DNA from: Nitrospirota bacterium
GTDB taxonomy: Bacteria > Nitrospirota > Thermodesulfovibrionia > Thermodesulfovibrionales > UBA1546
Assembly: GCA_016195565.1 (NCBI GenBank)
Contig: JACPZK010000023.1
Coordinates: 1 to 35,401 of the forward strand
Length of the DNA: 35,401 nt
Direction of reading: 5' to 3'
Shown here: one piece after another, positions 1 through 7,758 of the stretch
Position numbering within the stretch: the first letter of the stretch is position 1
Layout: each line of letters starts with the position of its first letter
Notes under the pieces: model-generated
The model's database searches: none
Seen by the model: only the letters and a program-made list of their open reading frames with translations
What the model was told of the DNA's origin: nothing
Program-made: the position numbers and the translations under genes

Positions 1-79
1 CTGCTACTGACGCCTCATTCCTCAAGCCTGCCAATACCATTTTCTGCTTCTCTTCTGCGCTCCATTTCTTTCTTGCCAT
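1..79 (-). CDS. IS3-family transposase OrfA, N-terminal fragment (runs off the window)
   Basis: Only the first 26 codons lie in the window. The peptide begins MARKKWSAEEKQKMVLAGL, which matches the helix-turn-helix start of IS3-family OrfA proteins. Such proteins bind the IS ends and are fused to the DDE catalytic OrfB by frameshifting. A good ribosome-binding site (AAGGAGGA) lies a few bases upstream of the ATG at 79. The gene reads outward, off the left edge. An identical fragment reads off the right edge at 35324-35401. The family call rests on a short peptide. Confidence 0.75.
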   Translation of the reverse strand, partial: MARKKWSAEEKQKMVLAGLRNEASVA

Positions 80-139
80 CTGCTTCCTCCTTCCGGAGGA
101 CTAACTTACCAGTTGTTCCTAATTTCGTCAAACCCTACA
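2..139 (-). mobile_element. 5' terminal 138 bp of an IS3-family insertion sequence (left copy)
   Basis: These 138 bases are a perfect reverse complement of 35264-35401. The outer tip reads TGTAGGGTTTGAC (on the minus strand from 139), followed by the OrfA leader and start. Identity stops at the tip: position 140 enters Rhs coding sequence, while the right copy borders a DUF4160-like gene. The boundary therefore marks the IS end. The insertion truncated the Rhs gene that begins at 140. Confidence 0.9.
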
Positions 140-904
140 AGTGGATTTAACTCTGATTGTTCGCCTTTATCCGCAAGTTTCAAATATGATGCTCTTGGCA
201 GAAGAATAGAGAAGACTGTTAATGGAAGGACGATAAATTATTTGTATGACGGATTAGATATAGTGCAGGAAATTGAGAGTGGAACGGTTACAGTGAATTA
301 CATCCGCACCTTGAACATAGATGAACCTTTGGTAAGAATCAAATCTGATGGAACAGTCAGGTATTATCAACAAGATGCTCTTGGTAGTGTGATTGCTTTG
401 ACTGATGAGAGCGGCACAATCAAGACAACATATTCTTATGATCCATTTGGCAATGTCACTGTTTCAGGCGAAGCATCAGATAATCCTTTCCAATTTGCTG
501 GAAGAGAGAATGATGGAACAGGTCTTTTATTTGAGAGAAACAGATATGACAGTCTTGAACTGCAAAGATACATCTCTCAAGACCCCATCGGACTTGCTGG
601 CGGGGATGTGAACTTTTATGTTAGGGTTTGGAACGATCCTGTAAATTGGGTTGATCCTGAAGGATTGAAAGGCTCCGGTGGAAAGGGAAAGGGTATAATC
701 GACGGCATAGGCAATCTTCCCGGTTTCAATATGGGTGCTGAACCAGGACAGGTATACGGGACAAAACACGTGTGCGCTGCGTGGGAGTGTAAGGATAAAT
801 GCGGAAAAATATCGTATGCTTACAGCGATGCCGTTTTACATTCACCTGACACAGTTTGCAGGTGTGTGAGATATTATGATACTGGTGAGTTAATAAAGTA
901 TTAA
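140..904 (+). pseudogene. Rhs/YD-repeat protein, C-terminal part with variable tip; 5' end lost to an IS
   Basis: The open frame continues into the IS, but authentic Rhs sequence starts at 140. Visible YD-repeat signatures include FKYDALGRRIEK, YSYDPFGNV and FQFAGREND. The Rhs core hallmark RYISQDPIGLAGG is followed by NWVDPEGL, which ends near 669. After it comes a tip of about 78 residues with a CAAWECKDKC cluster and a second CRC pair. In Rhs proteins this position holds a polymorphic toxin domain. I do not recognise the tip, so toxicity is inferred from position only. The N-terminal shell-forming part is missing, so this copy is probably not made as a functional toxin unless it recombines. 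A likely immunity gene follows 84 bp downstream. Confidence 0.8.
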
Positions 905-988
905 AGAATGGTCACATGCTGATTCTTTGAAATTAGGAAGTTGGTTTTTCCCTTGGACGGTTTTATTGTTTTAATAAGGGAGGATTGA

Positions 989-1495
989 TTGGAATATATT
1001 TACTCTATAATAAAACGATTATTCTTATGGATTCTATTGATTCTATCAGGGATGCTTGGCAGCTTCTTATTTTATATTTGTTATGACTTCTCAAATAAAT
1101 TGCTATGGTCTCGGAATTTAAGTCGTCTTATCCAGCATCTCCTAACATGGATAAATCCAAGAACAGAGTTCCAGCATTTTATTTTCTTTGTAAGCTTAAA
1201 TATTGTTGTTGCTTTCACCTCGTCATTGCCCGGTTCAGTCTTATGTGGATTACTACTGGTTAGATTATTCAGGGACAGGGCAATGCTTTATGGGGTGGGG
1301 TTTGTCTGCATTTATTTATTATTAACCTTTCATTACCGGCGCCTTGTCGACGCCCCCGATTTAAGCCTTCAAGTAAGTGTTCTTATTATGCCTATAGTTG
1401 CAAGTCTTACTCTTCTTCTGAGTATTTTGATAATAAGAAAATATTCGTTGCTTTTCCCTGCTGAAAAACTAGGCATAAATAGTAGGCATAAATAG
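989..1495 (+). CDS. Small polytopic membrane protein, candidate immunity protein
   Basis: A 168-residue protein, rich in Leu, Ile and Phe, with about four predicted membrane spans (roughly residues 8-30, 62-85, 95-112 and 125-148) and a basic C-terminus. The start is TTG at 989, preceded by AAGGGAGG at 976-983. No ATG gives a comparable frame. No family is recognised. It follows the Rhs tip on the same strand, where immunity genes normally sit, and membrane immunity proteins are known for toxins acting at the envelope. The last codons lie in a short tandem duplication (GGCATAAATAG twice, about 1470-1494), so the C-terminus may have been altered by the adjacent mobile remnant. Confidence 0.5.
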   Translation: MEYIYSIIKRLFLWILLILSGMLGSFLFYICYDFSNKLLWSRNLSRLIQHLLTWINPRTEFQHFIFFVSLNIVVAFTSSLPGSVLCGLLLVRLFRDRAMLYGVGFVCIYLLLTFHYRRLVDAPDLSLQVSVLIMPIVASLTLLLSILIIRKYSLLFPAEKLGINSRHK

Positions 1496-1502
1496 GGACA
1501 CA

Positions 1503-2183
1503 TGTTAATGCTCACTAAATAGGTAACTCTTTTGGTACGATAAAAAACTAAAGGAGGCCCTAATGCAATATTCAAGTCAGGTTATAGTAAAGCGCTGGAT
1601 TCCAATCCTTAAGGAGTATGAGCGAACCAAAGCTAAAGTTAATCCTCGCCCCTTTAAATTTGTAAAAAACCTATGCGATGCACACCACATATCGAGGAAG
1701 GCACTTGGTCGCTATTACCGCAAATGGATTCAAGGCAATAAATTAGATGAAGCTCTCTTGCCAAACAAAAGAGGAGTGCGTCCCGGTTCAAGGAGGACAC
1801 CTAAAGAAGTAGAGCGAAACATAATCAAAGCTTACAGGAGATTCGGCTCAAACAGATATGAACTTGTTCTTCTTTTTAAGCCTTACTATCTGGATAAAAC
1901 GCCTTCTCCTGCGACAATGGACAGAATAAAGGCGCGTTATCCTCTGAATGAGGCGCAGAAGCAAATAATAAAGCGTTACGAAAAACAGTCGCCTGGAGAG
2001 CTTGCCCATATAGATATGACCAAGATTCCAAAGGATATAAGATGCTCTTTTAAAATCAAAGAACTCTATGTTGCTGCCTTGTGCGATGATTGCACAAGGC
2101 TTACCTATGCTGAAAAGACAAGGAAGAAAAGGGGACGGTTCTATTTAAAAGAGAAATATGAGAAATCTGTCAACACAGAGTAA
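1503..2183 (+). pseudogene. IS481-like transposase, C-terminally truncated
   Basis: The frame 1563-2183 has a strong ribosome-binding site (AAAGGAGG at 1550-1557). It encodes an N-terminal helix-turn-helix region (about residues 30-75) and the start of an rve/DDE integrase fold. The first acidic residue is in ELAHIDMTK (about 145-153) and the second in CDDCTRLTY (about 172-180). Homology ends soon after, near 2110, so the third acidic residue and the rest of the catalytic core are missing. The final 20 or so residues look like unrelated read-through. TGTTAATGCTCAC at 1503 resembles an IS481-type terminal repeat. GGGGACGGTTCT near 2133 resembles debris commonly seen beside transposases. The element is not functional. 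Confidence 0.7.
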
Positions 2184-2231
2184 ATATCTAATACTCCGCT
2201 ATCTGCTGATTCGGAGGATTATTCTATTTTT

Positions 2232-2478
2232 AGCCCTCTATGAATATCTGAAAAGACTAACTGAAGCTACTAGCCCATGGGGAAGTATTAATTACGCCTA
2301 TGACCCTGTCGGCAATAGAGCCAACACAACAGCAGATGCATCCAACAGACTTCTTGAGAATGCAATATATACCTACGCCTATGACAACAACGGAAACCTC
2401 ATTACAAAGACAAAAAAGGCTACAGGAGAGATAACCAGATACTACTGGGACTATGAAAACAGGCTTGTGAGGGCAGCG
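2232..2478 (+). pseudogene. Internal Rhs/YD-repeat fragment
   Basis: One frame across this interval carries dense YD-repeat motifs: YAYDPVGNRANTTADASNRL, YTYAYDNNGNL and YYWDYENRLVRAA. Sequence on both sides in the same frame is not Rhs-like. This segment is the piece that normally precedes the KYDALGRR motif with which the fragment at 140 begins. The two fragments are therefore complementary parts of one Rhs layout but lie in reversed order. It has no start or stop of its own and is a relic. Confidence 0.75.
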
Positions 2479-2608
2479 GCAAATTTTTTATCAAGACTCA
2501 GATTCTGGAAAAAAGTTAAAACAGTTTTGTTTTTCATGCAGAAACCGCTCTGTTTCTGCCTGTCCTTTTTGCCTCATCCGCCGCATGAAGCGCTTCCTCT
2601 GCGCTGTC

Positions 2609-2983
2609 TCATCCACCTCTGTTTACCGCAAGGGAAATATGCTCTAAATCATTGAGGATATTCTCTATCTGGAAAGGTTTGTTTATGCATCTCAAAACAC
2701 CCTGCTCCATAACATCATTCAGAATACCTTCAGAGAGATATGATGAGATAACTATTACAGGGGTAACTATTCCCAATTCCTTAATCTTTCTCACGAGTTC
2801 AGCGCCGCTTATATCGGGTAGTTTTAGATCAGTAATAACCACATCATACTGGTTTTCCATAATCTTCTGAAGGGCGTCATTACCGGTATAAACACAGCAC
2901 ACAGAATGCCCGGCATGTTTTTCGAATGCCCTCTTCAATGACCAGCAGATAAGTTCTTCGTCATCCACAACCAATATTCTCAT
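2609..2983 (-). CDS. Stand-alone receiver-domain response regulator
   Basis: A CheY-like receiver with no output domain, about 124 residues from the ATG at 2983. It shows the acidic pocket (VVDDEE), the phospho-acceptor Asp in VVITDLKLPD, the switch Ser in VIVISS and the conserved Lys in INKPF. A longer frame starts at 3019, but that would overlap the upstream cytochrome; the ATG at 2983 has GAAGGG upstream and lies 11 bp after the cytochrome stop, suggesting one transcript. Its N-terminus (ELICWSLKRAFEK) is close to that of the sigma-54 activator in this window (KFITWSLKQHLEK), so both may answer to the same haem-motif kinase (inference). Confidence 0.88.
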   Translation of the reverse strand: MRILVVDDEELICWSLKRAFEKHAGHSVCCVYTGNDALQKIMENQYDVVITDLKLPDISGAELVRKIKELGIVTPVIVISSYLSEGILNDVMEQGVLRCINKPFQIENILNDLEHISLAVNRGG

Positions 2984-2994
2984 TGCGCCGCCCT

Positions 2995-3732
2995 TCACTT
3001 TATATGACAGGTAAGACATAGAGCGCTTCCTGAATTAGACTTTCTCAAAAATGGAGAGACACCAGGATCGTGGACATTGTGGCAGGAAGGACACTCTACT
3101 TTGCCACTATAGAATTTTAAGCCGCCACCTTCAACAGTTGAGGCGACGTTGAATTGTGATGATGAAGGATAAGTCATTGAGATTGGATGGTCCTTTGATA
3201 AGTCTGTCCCTAAATAGGTAGCACGTGAATCATGAGAAGCGCCGCCGGTGTGACACTCTCCACAATTATTAGCACCTTCCTTCATTTGATAATGAAAGGA
3301 TGCAGCATTCTGTCCATACCATGGGCCTCCTGTGTTATAGCCTGCACCAGGGGCGTTAATAATAGCGTCAGCAGCAAGCACTCCATCATGGCAGCTTAGA
3401 CAGGCACGGGAAACGCCGCTTGGAGGATTTGATGGTGAAGTCTGCATTGTAGGGCTACCGTATACGGTATAAGTTGCAGTATATGCAGACCTGTTCCACA
3501 GTGGAGCTCCGCTGTACATGCTATTAGTATTTGCCGCATGAGGAGTATGGCAATAAACACAAACTTCGCCGTAATTATTAAGAGTCTGCTTCATAAGGCC
3601 GCTGCCAACGTCGTATGCGTGTTTAAGGTCGTGTTTTGAACCTACAATGGTCGCACCGTATGCCCACACTGTGATCATGAATAATATCAGAACAACAAGA
3701 ATCAAAACTGTCATTCTCAATTTCCTCTGCAT
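2995..3732 (-). CDS. Pentahaem c-type cytochrome, exported
   Basis: Five CXXCH motifs (CVYCH, CLSCH, CGECH, CPSCH, CLTCH) in about 245 residues after a signal peptide. The start at 3732 gives MQRKLRMTV plus a hydrophobic stretch ending WAYGA, with AGAAGGAG just upstream; the longer frame from 3819 has no better signal. The layout GSKHDL...CVYCHTPH...APLWNR...CLSCHDG...LRKSNSGSALCLTCH is shared with the neighbour at 3990-4655 and with the tetraheme protein at 18856-19569, so the three are paralogues. Expected location is periplasm or cell surface, role electron transfer. A -24/-12 promoter candidate lies at 3868-3884. The receiver protein gene follows directly. Confidence 0.9.
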   Translation of the reverse strand: MQRKLRMTVLILVVLILFMITVWAYGATIVGSKHDLKHAYDVGSGLMKQTLNNYGEVCVYCHTPHAANTNSMYSGAPLWNRSAYTATYTVYGSPTMQTSPSNPPSGVSRACLSCHDGVLAADAIINAPGAGYNTGGPWYGQNAASFHYQMKEGANNCGECHTGGASHDSRATYLGTDLSKDHPISMTYPSSSQFNVASTVEGGGLKFYSGKVECPSCHNVHDPGVSPFLRKSNSGSALCLTCHIK

Positions 3733-3867
3733 TTTACACTCTCCTTCTGAAGTTTCCTCCTTCGGTAACCCGGCCGTCTTCTCTTTTTGAAGACCCGTTG
3801 CTTTCCGCCCCATTCTCACGAAAGGTTTGGCTTTATCGGGAGAACTATAAAATTCTAACTATCAGAT

Positions 3868-3884
3868 ATGCAAAAACTATTCCC
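3868..3884 (-). promoter_or_regulatory. Candidate sigma-54 (-24/-12) promoter for the pentahaem cytochrome
   Basis: On the minus strand this reads GGGAAT-AGTTT-TTGCA, with the invariant GG and GC exactly 10 bases apart. The first position is G instead of T. It closely resembles the promoter candidate of the neighbouring pentahaem gene (TGGAAT-GTTTT-TTGCT). The predicted leader is about 125 nt. Confidence 0.55.
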
Positions 3885-3889
3885 ACTAA

Positions 3890-3921
3890 AAGACAGGTAA
3901 AATACTACCCTTACCTGTCTT
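3890..3921 (-). terminator. Hairpin, probable terminator of the 3990-4655 cytochrome; shortest copy of the hexamer element
   Basis: AAGACAGGTAA at 3890-3900 pairs perfectly with TTACCTGTCTT at 3911-3921 around a 10-base loop. On the minus strand the stem ends in a short T-run, about 70 bp past the pentahaem stop codon. Its arms are the terminal motifs of the hexamer-repeat element seen elsewhere in the window. Confidence 0.55.
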
Positions 3922-3989
3922 CATTGTGGGATTTCACTCACGAGGTGCGCTAAATTAAGCAAAAATTTACATAACTGGCATGTCTGTTC

Positions 3990-4655
3990 TTATTTTATAT
4001 GGCATGTATAACACAATGCACTCCCTGAGTTAGATTTCCTGAGAAAAGCCCCTCTGCTCGGGTCATGGGGGTCATGACAGGAAACGCATTCAACCCTGCC
4101 ACTATCTAACTTCACATCACTCCATCCCTTCTGTGTGTCAGGTGGTGTGTTAAAAGCAGGATCCTGTATAGTTGTAGGATATGTATTGGAGATAGGATGA
4201 TGCGCATTAAGGTTTAAAGGTTGTGTTGGGTTATCCCCGAAAAGACGCAAATTATTATCCGTAGTCCAATGACATCTATCACAATTGGGGTTTGATGTTG
4301 TATCAGGTATACTGCCCGCACCCGGGCCATTAATTAAATCATGCATTTTATTATTTGCATTTACGCCGTCATGGCAGCTAAAACATACAAGGGAACGAGG
4401 ATTAGGAGTAGCAGGGCATGTGGTGTTCATCGTGGGGCTTGAATAAGGTGTAAAGGTGTTTGTTGTAGTCTGCCTGTTCCATAGAGGTTTTAAAGCTGTA
4501 TTTGAAAAATGAGGCGTGTGGCAGAATACGCATATTTCTTCTCCAGCAGTGCTAATATCGTGCTTTGAACCCACGATGCTTGCGCCATATGCCAGTACAG
4601 CTATCATGGGCATTAGGAAAATTATTAAAAAAATTAGTTTTGCATTAATTTTCAT
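3990..4655 (-). CDS. Pentahaem c-type cytochrome, exported (paralogue of 2995-3732)
   Basis: Five CXXCH motifs (CVFCH, CFSCH, CDRCH, CVSCH, CYTCH) follow a signal peptide that begins MKINAKLIF and ends near VLAYGA. The frame is open to 4721, but a -24/-12 promoter candidate at 4684-4699 lies inside that extension, so the ATG at 4655 is preferred; AAGGCTGG is a modest ribosome-binding site. It shares GSKHDI, CVFCHTPH, KPLWNR, CHDPHD and LRKSNSGSALC with its neighbour, indicating a tandem duplication that has since diverged. Probable periplasmic or extracellular electron carrier. No partner-specific role can be read from the sequence. Confidence 0.9.
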   Translation of the reverse strand: MKINAKLIFLIIFLMPMIAVLAYGASIVGSKHDISTAGEEICVFCHTPHFSNTALKPLWNRQTTTNTFTPYSSPTMNTTCPATPNPRSLVCFSCHDGVNANNKMHDLINGPGAGSIPDTTSNPNCDRCHWTTDNNLRLFGDNPTQPLNLNAHHPISNTYPTTIQDPAFNTPPDTQKGWSDVKLDSGRVECVSCHDPHDPSRGAFLRKSNSGSALCYTCHIK

Positions 4656-4683
4656 AGATTGCACCAGCCTTTGTGTAACAATT

Positions 4684-4699
4684 AGCAAAAAACATTCCA
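4684..4699 (-). promoter_or_regulatory. Candidate sigma-54 promoter for the 3990-4655 cytochrome
   Basis: The minus strand reads TGGAAT-GTTTT-TTGCT, with GG and GC separated by exactly 10 bases and a perfect TTGCT -12 box. The predicted start, about 12 bases downstream, leaves a short leader containing the ribosome-binding site before the ATG at 4655. Confidence 0.65.
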
Positions 4700-4740
4700 G
4701 AATAAAGACAAGGCAGCTCAATAACTAAAGGGGGTTTTAA

Positions 4741-4818
4741 TGTCATTGCGAGGAAAAGATAGATTCCTCACCTGTCATTGCGAGGCACATGAAATGAGCC
4801 GAAGCAATCTCATGACAG
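4741..4818. repeat. GTCATTGCGAG-type dispersed repeat, rearranged copy
   Basis: TGTCATTGCGAG occurs at 4741 and again about 31 bp later, followed by GAAGCAATCTC. The same words form clean inverted elements at 17223-17294, 21871-21937 and 24546-24623. Together with a single hexamer-repeat arm (about 4854-4877) it fills the 4722-4922 gap. I see no gene there. Confidence 0.75.
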
Positions 4819-4922
4819 TTGCGGTAAACAAAAATTTAATACCCTTATTTTATTTACCTTTACCTTTTCCTGTCTTTTATCGTGGGATTTTACGCAAAGT
4901 GTGTGCAAATGCGCAGAAAATT

Positions 4923-6392
4923 TTACGGAATGGGCGAGAAGTTTTCTGCAAAATCTGTAATAAAACGTTTCATTTCCTCTGGCATGGAGGCGTGTATGGA
5001 CTTAATCTGCGAGCCGATACAGGAATGCTCCATCAGAAGCTTCATGACAGCTGTCATGTAGTCTCTTTTGAATACAGTCATGCTTTTTAGTTTTGAAAAC
5101 TTGTCCATATAAAAAATTCTCGTGGCCTTATTGAGCTCATCCCTTAATTCATCAATGGTCATATTTGTAGGTTTTACGACAGGTTCTATGAGATTATACT
5201 TGCTGTAGTCTTTTGTTACTACATAAGGTTCCAGTTCCTTATATATATCTGCATAAGGCCACGGCGCAATGGCGAGGAAAAAAGCCATGTCGGGATTATA
5301 ATGTTTTGAAAGTTCAACCGTGGCATTAATGGATTCCTTTGTTTCTTCCGGCATTCCGAGGACAAAGGATGTCTCGGAGATAATATCATGTTGGTTTATC
5401 AGGTCAATTGCTAATTTAGATTCCTCCACTTTTATGTCCTTTTTAAACCTGTCCAGCGTTTCCTGACTGGTGGATTCAACGCCTGCATATATATGGGCAA
5501 TGCCTGCCTCTTTATATTTCCACAGGATATCCTGATCCCTTATAATGTCCTCAACCCTTGTCTCCATGAGAAGCTCTATATCCATTCGCCTTTCTATAAG
5601 GAGATAAAGTATCCTTTCCCATCTTATTCTGTCAAAGGTCGGAGTCTCATCAGGAATCATAAACACATTAACACCGTATGTTTTATGGAGATATTCAATT
5701 TCTAAAACAAAATTCTCAGGAGACCGTGCCCTCCAGGTGCGGCTCCAGAAAAGCTGCTGTGAGCAGAAACTGCACTGCTGGTTGCATCCCCTTGACGAGC
5801 TGACAATGCCGAGTATGGAGTTTTCTTTTGGTCTGTATGAATAAATCTTCCAGTCAATTAAATCCCAGGCTGTGGGCAGAACATCAAGATCTTGTATATA
5901 TTCCCTCTGAGGAGTTGCAACAGCCCTGCCGTCAGCCCAATATGCTATGCCTTTTACCTTTGAAACATCACCTCTTGCAAAATGGCAGTCAAGGAGTTCG
6001 GGAAGCGTCAGTTCGCCCTCGCCTTTTACGATGTAATCCACATAGTTATGATTATTCCTGAGGATTTCTTCCCACATGAATGTGGGATGGACGTTGCCAA
6101 CAATAGTGACTATCTCGGGATTAATCTTTTTTGATAATCTGCATACTTCAATGCAGTCATTTATAGAGGCTGTAATTGCTGTTGTTGCAACCACATCGGG
6201 CTTACTGGTTTGTATTTTTTTAATAATTTCGTCATAAGTATGGAAATAAGACATGGCATCGTATAGCTCCACATCATAACCGGCGTTCCTGAGACTTCCC
6301 GCAAGATAAACAAACCCCAGGTTAAGCCATGTGCCTGCTGACTCAACCACGCCTGAGTGATACGGCGGTGTGATAAGCATTACCTTTTTCAT
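4923..6392 (-). CDS. B12-binding-domain radical SAM protein (BchE/methyltransferase-like class)
   Basis: A 489-residue protein. The N-terminal Rossmann-like domain (about 1-140) follows the cobalamin-binding layout, with ITPPYHSG and VGNVHPTF-type motifs, but has no DxHxxG, so any cobalamin would be bound without a lower His ligand. The radical SAM core starts near residue 195 with the cluster motif C203-N-Q-Q-C207-S-F-C210, then GGE-like and GVES motifs. The C-terminal 100 residues have no recognised domain. Substrate unknown: relatives act in tetrapyrrole, hopanoid and methyl-transfer chemistry. Its ATG overlaps the lipoprotein stop (ATGA), so it belongs to the ResB-ResC-lipoprotein operon. 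A role in haem or envelope-lipid chemistry is possible but is inference. Confidence 0.85.
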   Translation of the reverse strand: MKKVMLITPPYHSGVVESAGTWLNLGFVYLAGSLRNAGYDVELYDAMSYFHTYDEIIKKIQTSKPDVVATTAITASINDCIEVCRLSKKINPEIVTIVGNVHPTFMWEEILRNNHNYVDYIVKGEGELTLPELLDCHFARGDVSKVKGIAYWADGRAVATPQREYIQDLDVLPTAWDLIDWKIYSYRPKENSILGIVSSSRGCNQQCSFCSQQLFWSRTWRARSPENFVLEIEYLHKTYGVNVFMIPDETPTFDRIRWERILYLLIERRMDIELLMETRVEDIIRDQDILWKYKEAGIAHIYAGVESTSQETLDRFKKDIKVEESKLAIDLINQHDIISETSFVLGMPEETKESINATVELSKHYNPDMAFFLAIAPWPYADIYKELEPYVVTKDYSKYNLIEPVVKPTNMTIDELRDELNKATRIFYMDKFSKLKSMTVFKRDYMTAVMKLLMEHSCIGSQIKSIHASMPEEMKRFITDFAENFSPIP

Positions 6393-6904
6393 TTATTGCC
6401 CTTTTCTTCCTTCTTTTTCTCTGTTTTTACTTTTATCTCATTAATGAGCCATTTATTGTCTTTTTTAAGCAAAATATATTCCATCTCGTAATATATGCCT
6501 GAAGCAGGCAGAACTGATTGTTTGGTCTCAAGATTCTTGTACTCGTATATCCAATCCTCTAAAGTTATGACATTTGCACTGTTTCCAGATATGGTAATAT
6601 TTTTGAATTTAATATTTTCAAGCCTGCCGTTCATATACACATTAGAGTCATGCCACGAAGCAATCCAATGATTAAGTTTTTCTCTCTCCTTCTGAACTAA
6701 TATGTCCTTCATTGGCTCCGTATCGCCGGTCTTTGCAGCCTCAATAAGCATATTGTTGTAACTTATGACCGTATCTTTTATTAAAGTTTTGTCCTTTGCC
6801 GTTTCTATTTGAGAGCAGGAAAAAAGACAGGTTAAGGCTAAGGTTATGGTTAAGAAACGAATGATTTTTTTATGAAATTTTTTACATTTATTTTTCTCTT
6901 CCAT
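6389..6904 (-). CDS. Small lipoprotein of unknown function, signal peptide encoded by repeat DNA
   Basis: 171 residues. A basic n-region is followed by FLTITLALTCLFSC, with the lipobox Cys at residue 30. The mature part resembles small exported SnoaL/NTF2-like proteins in length and in its WLINEIK-type ending, but I do not assign a family. The h-region is translated from a hexamer-repeat arm, and the opposite arm supplies the ribosome-binding site in front of the ATG (see 6821-6923). It lies 20 bp after ResC and overlaps the radical SAM gene by four bases, so all are probably cotranscribed. Confidence 0.8.
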   Translation of the reverse strand: MEEKNKCKKFHKKIIRFLTITLALTCLFSCSQIETAKDKTLIKDTVISYNNMLIEAAKTGDTEPMKDILVQKEREKLNHWIASWHDSNVYMNGRLENIKFKNITISGNSANVITLEDWIYEYKNLETKQSVLPASGIYYEMEYILLKKDNKWLINEIKVKTEKKKEEKGNK

Positions 6905-6923
6905 TTTTCTTTTACCTGTCTTT
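6821..6923. repeat. Hexamer-repeat inverted element forming a gene start and signal peptide
   Basis: The outer ends AAAGACAGG (6823-6831) and CCTGTCTTT (6915-6923) are exact inverted matches. Read on the minus strand, the first arm gives the ribosome-binding region before the ATG at 6904. The second arm, a run of TTAACC/TTAGCC units, encodes the Leu-Thr-rich h-region (residues 18-25) ending just before the lipobox. Confidence 0.8.
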
Positions 6924-6924
6924 A

Positions 6925-7758
6925 TCAGAAATATGCTGAATGCAGCGATTCCACAGTAAATGGCACAAGATAGATACTAAATATTGACAGCACAAAACAG
7001 AACACGAGCATCCATGCGGCTTTTCTGCCCTTCCAGTTAAAAAATAGTCTCGAATGCAGATAAAGCCCATATAGCAGCCATGTTATCAGGGACCATATCT
7101 CTACAGTGTCCCATCCCCAGTATCTTCCCCATGCCTGATTTGCCCATATTGCCCCTGCAACAATGGTAATACTCCAAAATATAAAACCAAAACCGACAAA
7201 CTTATAACTGTAAGCATCAAGCACATTGATAGATGGAAATTTTTTGAAGAATTCAGTTTCACCCTTTTTCTCTTTTAAAAGGTATAGCACCGATGCCCCG
7301 AGTGCAATAATCAAAGCGCCCACCGAGAGATGATTGAATGTTACATGGATGACAAGCCATATACCTTTAAGGGATGGAGGCAAACCTTTTATTTCAGGAT
7401 TCATAAACAGACCGATTGTCATCATCAGAAAGCTCAGCGGCACAACAACAACACCTGCCGGTCTCATTTTCGTGTATCTCAAAGCAGCAATCAGAAACAT
7501 AACAATAACCACCCATGCATTGGAGGAAAGTATTTCGTATTTCATAAGGTAAGGCCCATGCCCCGTTGCCCACCATCTTAAACCGAGGGCAGCGGAATGG
7601 AATAAGAGTCCAAGGAATGTAAAAAACATTGCAGGCTTAATAGTCTTTTCCTTCCGGAAAGAGACACTGTAAGCAAAGAAGATAGTTGAAAGTATATAAA
7701 ATCCCACAGCTATCCAATGCAGGACAACTTCATATTTCAACATCAATAAATCATCCAT
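6925..7758 (-). CDS. resC: ResC/CcsA-type cytochrome c assembly protein
   Basis: A polytopic membrane protein of about 277 residues with eight likely spans. It carries the haem-handling WWD-type motif, here WGRYWGWDTVEIWSLITWL, where the usual DPKE is DTVE. Likely external-haem histidines lie in HVTFNHLSVG and in YLHSR. With ResB it exports haem and ligates it to CXXCH apocytochromes outside the membrane (System II). ATG 7758 was chosen over GTG 7764 because AGGAG lies about 10 bases upstream; either overlaps the end of ResB, as is usual for coupled pairs. No CcdA or authentic thioredoxin-like ResA is present in the window. Confidence 0.93.
   Translation of the reverse strand: MDDLLMLKYEVVLHWIAVGFYILSTIFFAYSVSFRKEKTIKPAMFFTFLGLLFHSAALGLRWWATGHGPYLMKYEILSSNAWVVIVMFLIAALRYTKMRPAGVVVVPLSFLMMTIGLFMNPEIKGLPPSLKGIWLVIHVTFNHLSVGALIIALGASVLYLLKEKKGETEFFKKFPSINVLDAYSYKFVGFGFIFWSITIVAGAIWANQAWGRYWGWDTVEIWSLITWLLYGLYLHSRLFFNWKGRKAAWMLVFCFVLSIFSIYLVPFTVESLHSAYF

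Noticed and set aside
2539-2562. Hairpin GCAGAAAC/GTTTCTGC after the receiver gene as its terminator
   Set aside because: The stem is clear but no T-run follows on the minus strand; evidence is insufficient to call it.
4740-5090. Plus-strand frame starting MSLRGKDRF
   Set aside because: It translates a GTCATTGCGAG repeat and then the antisense of the radical SAM gene.
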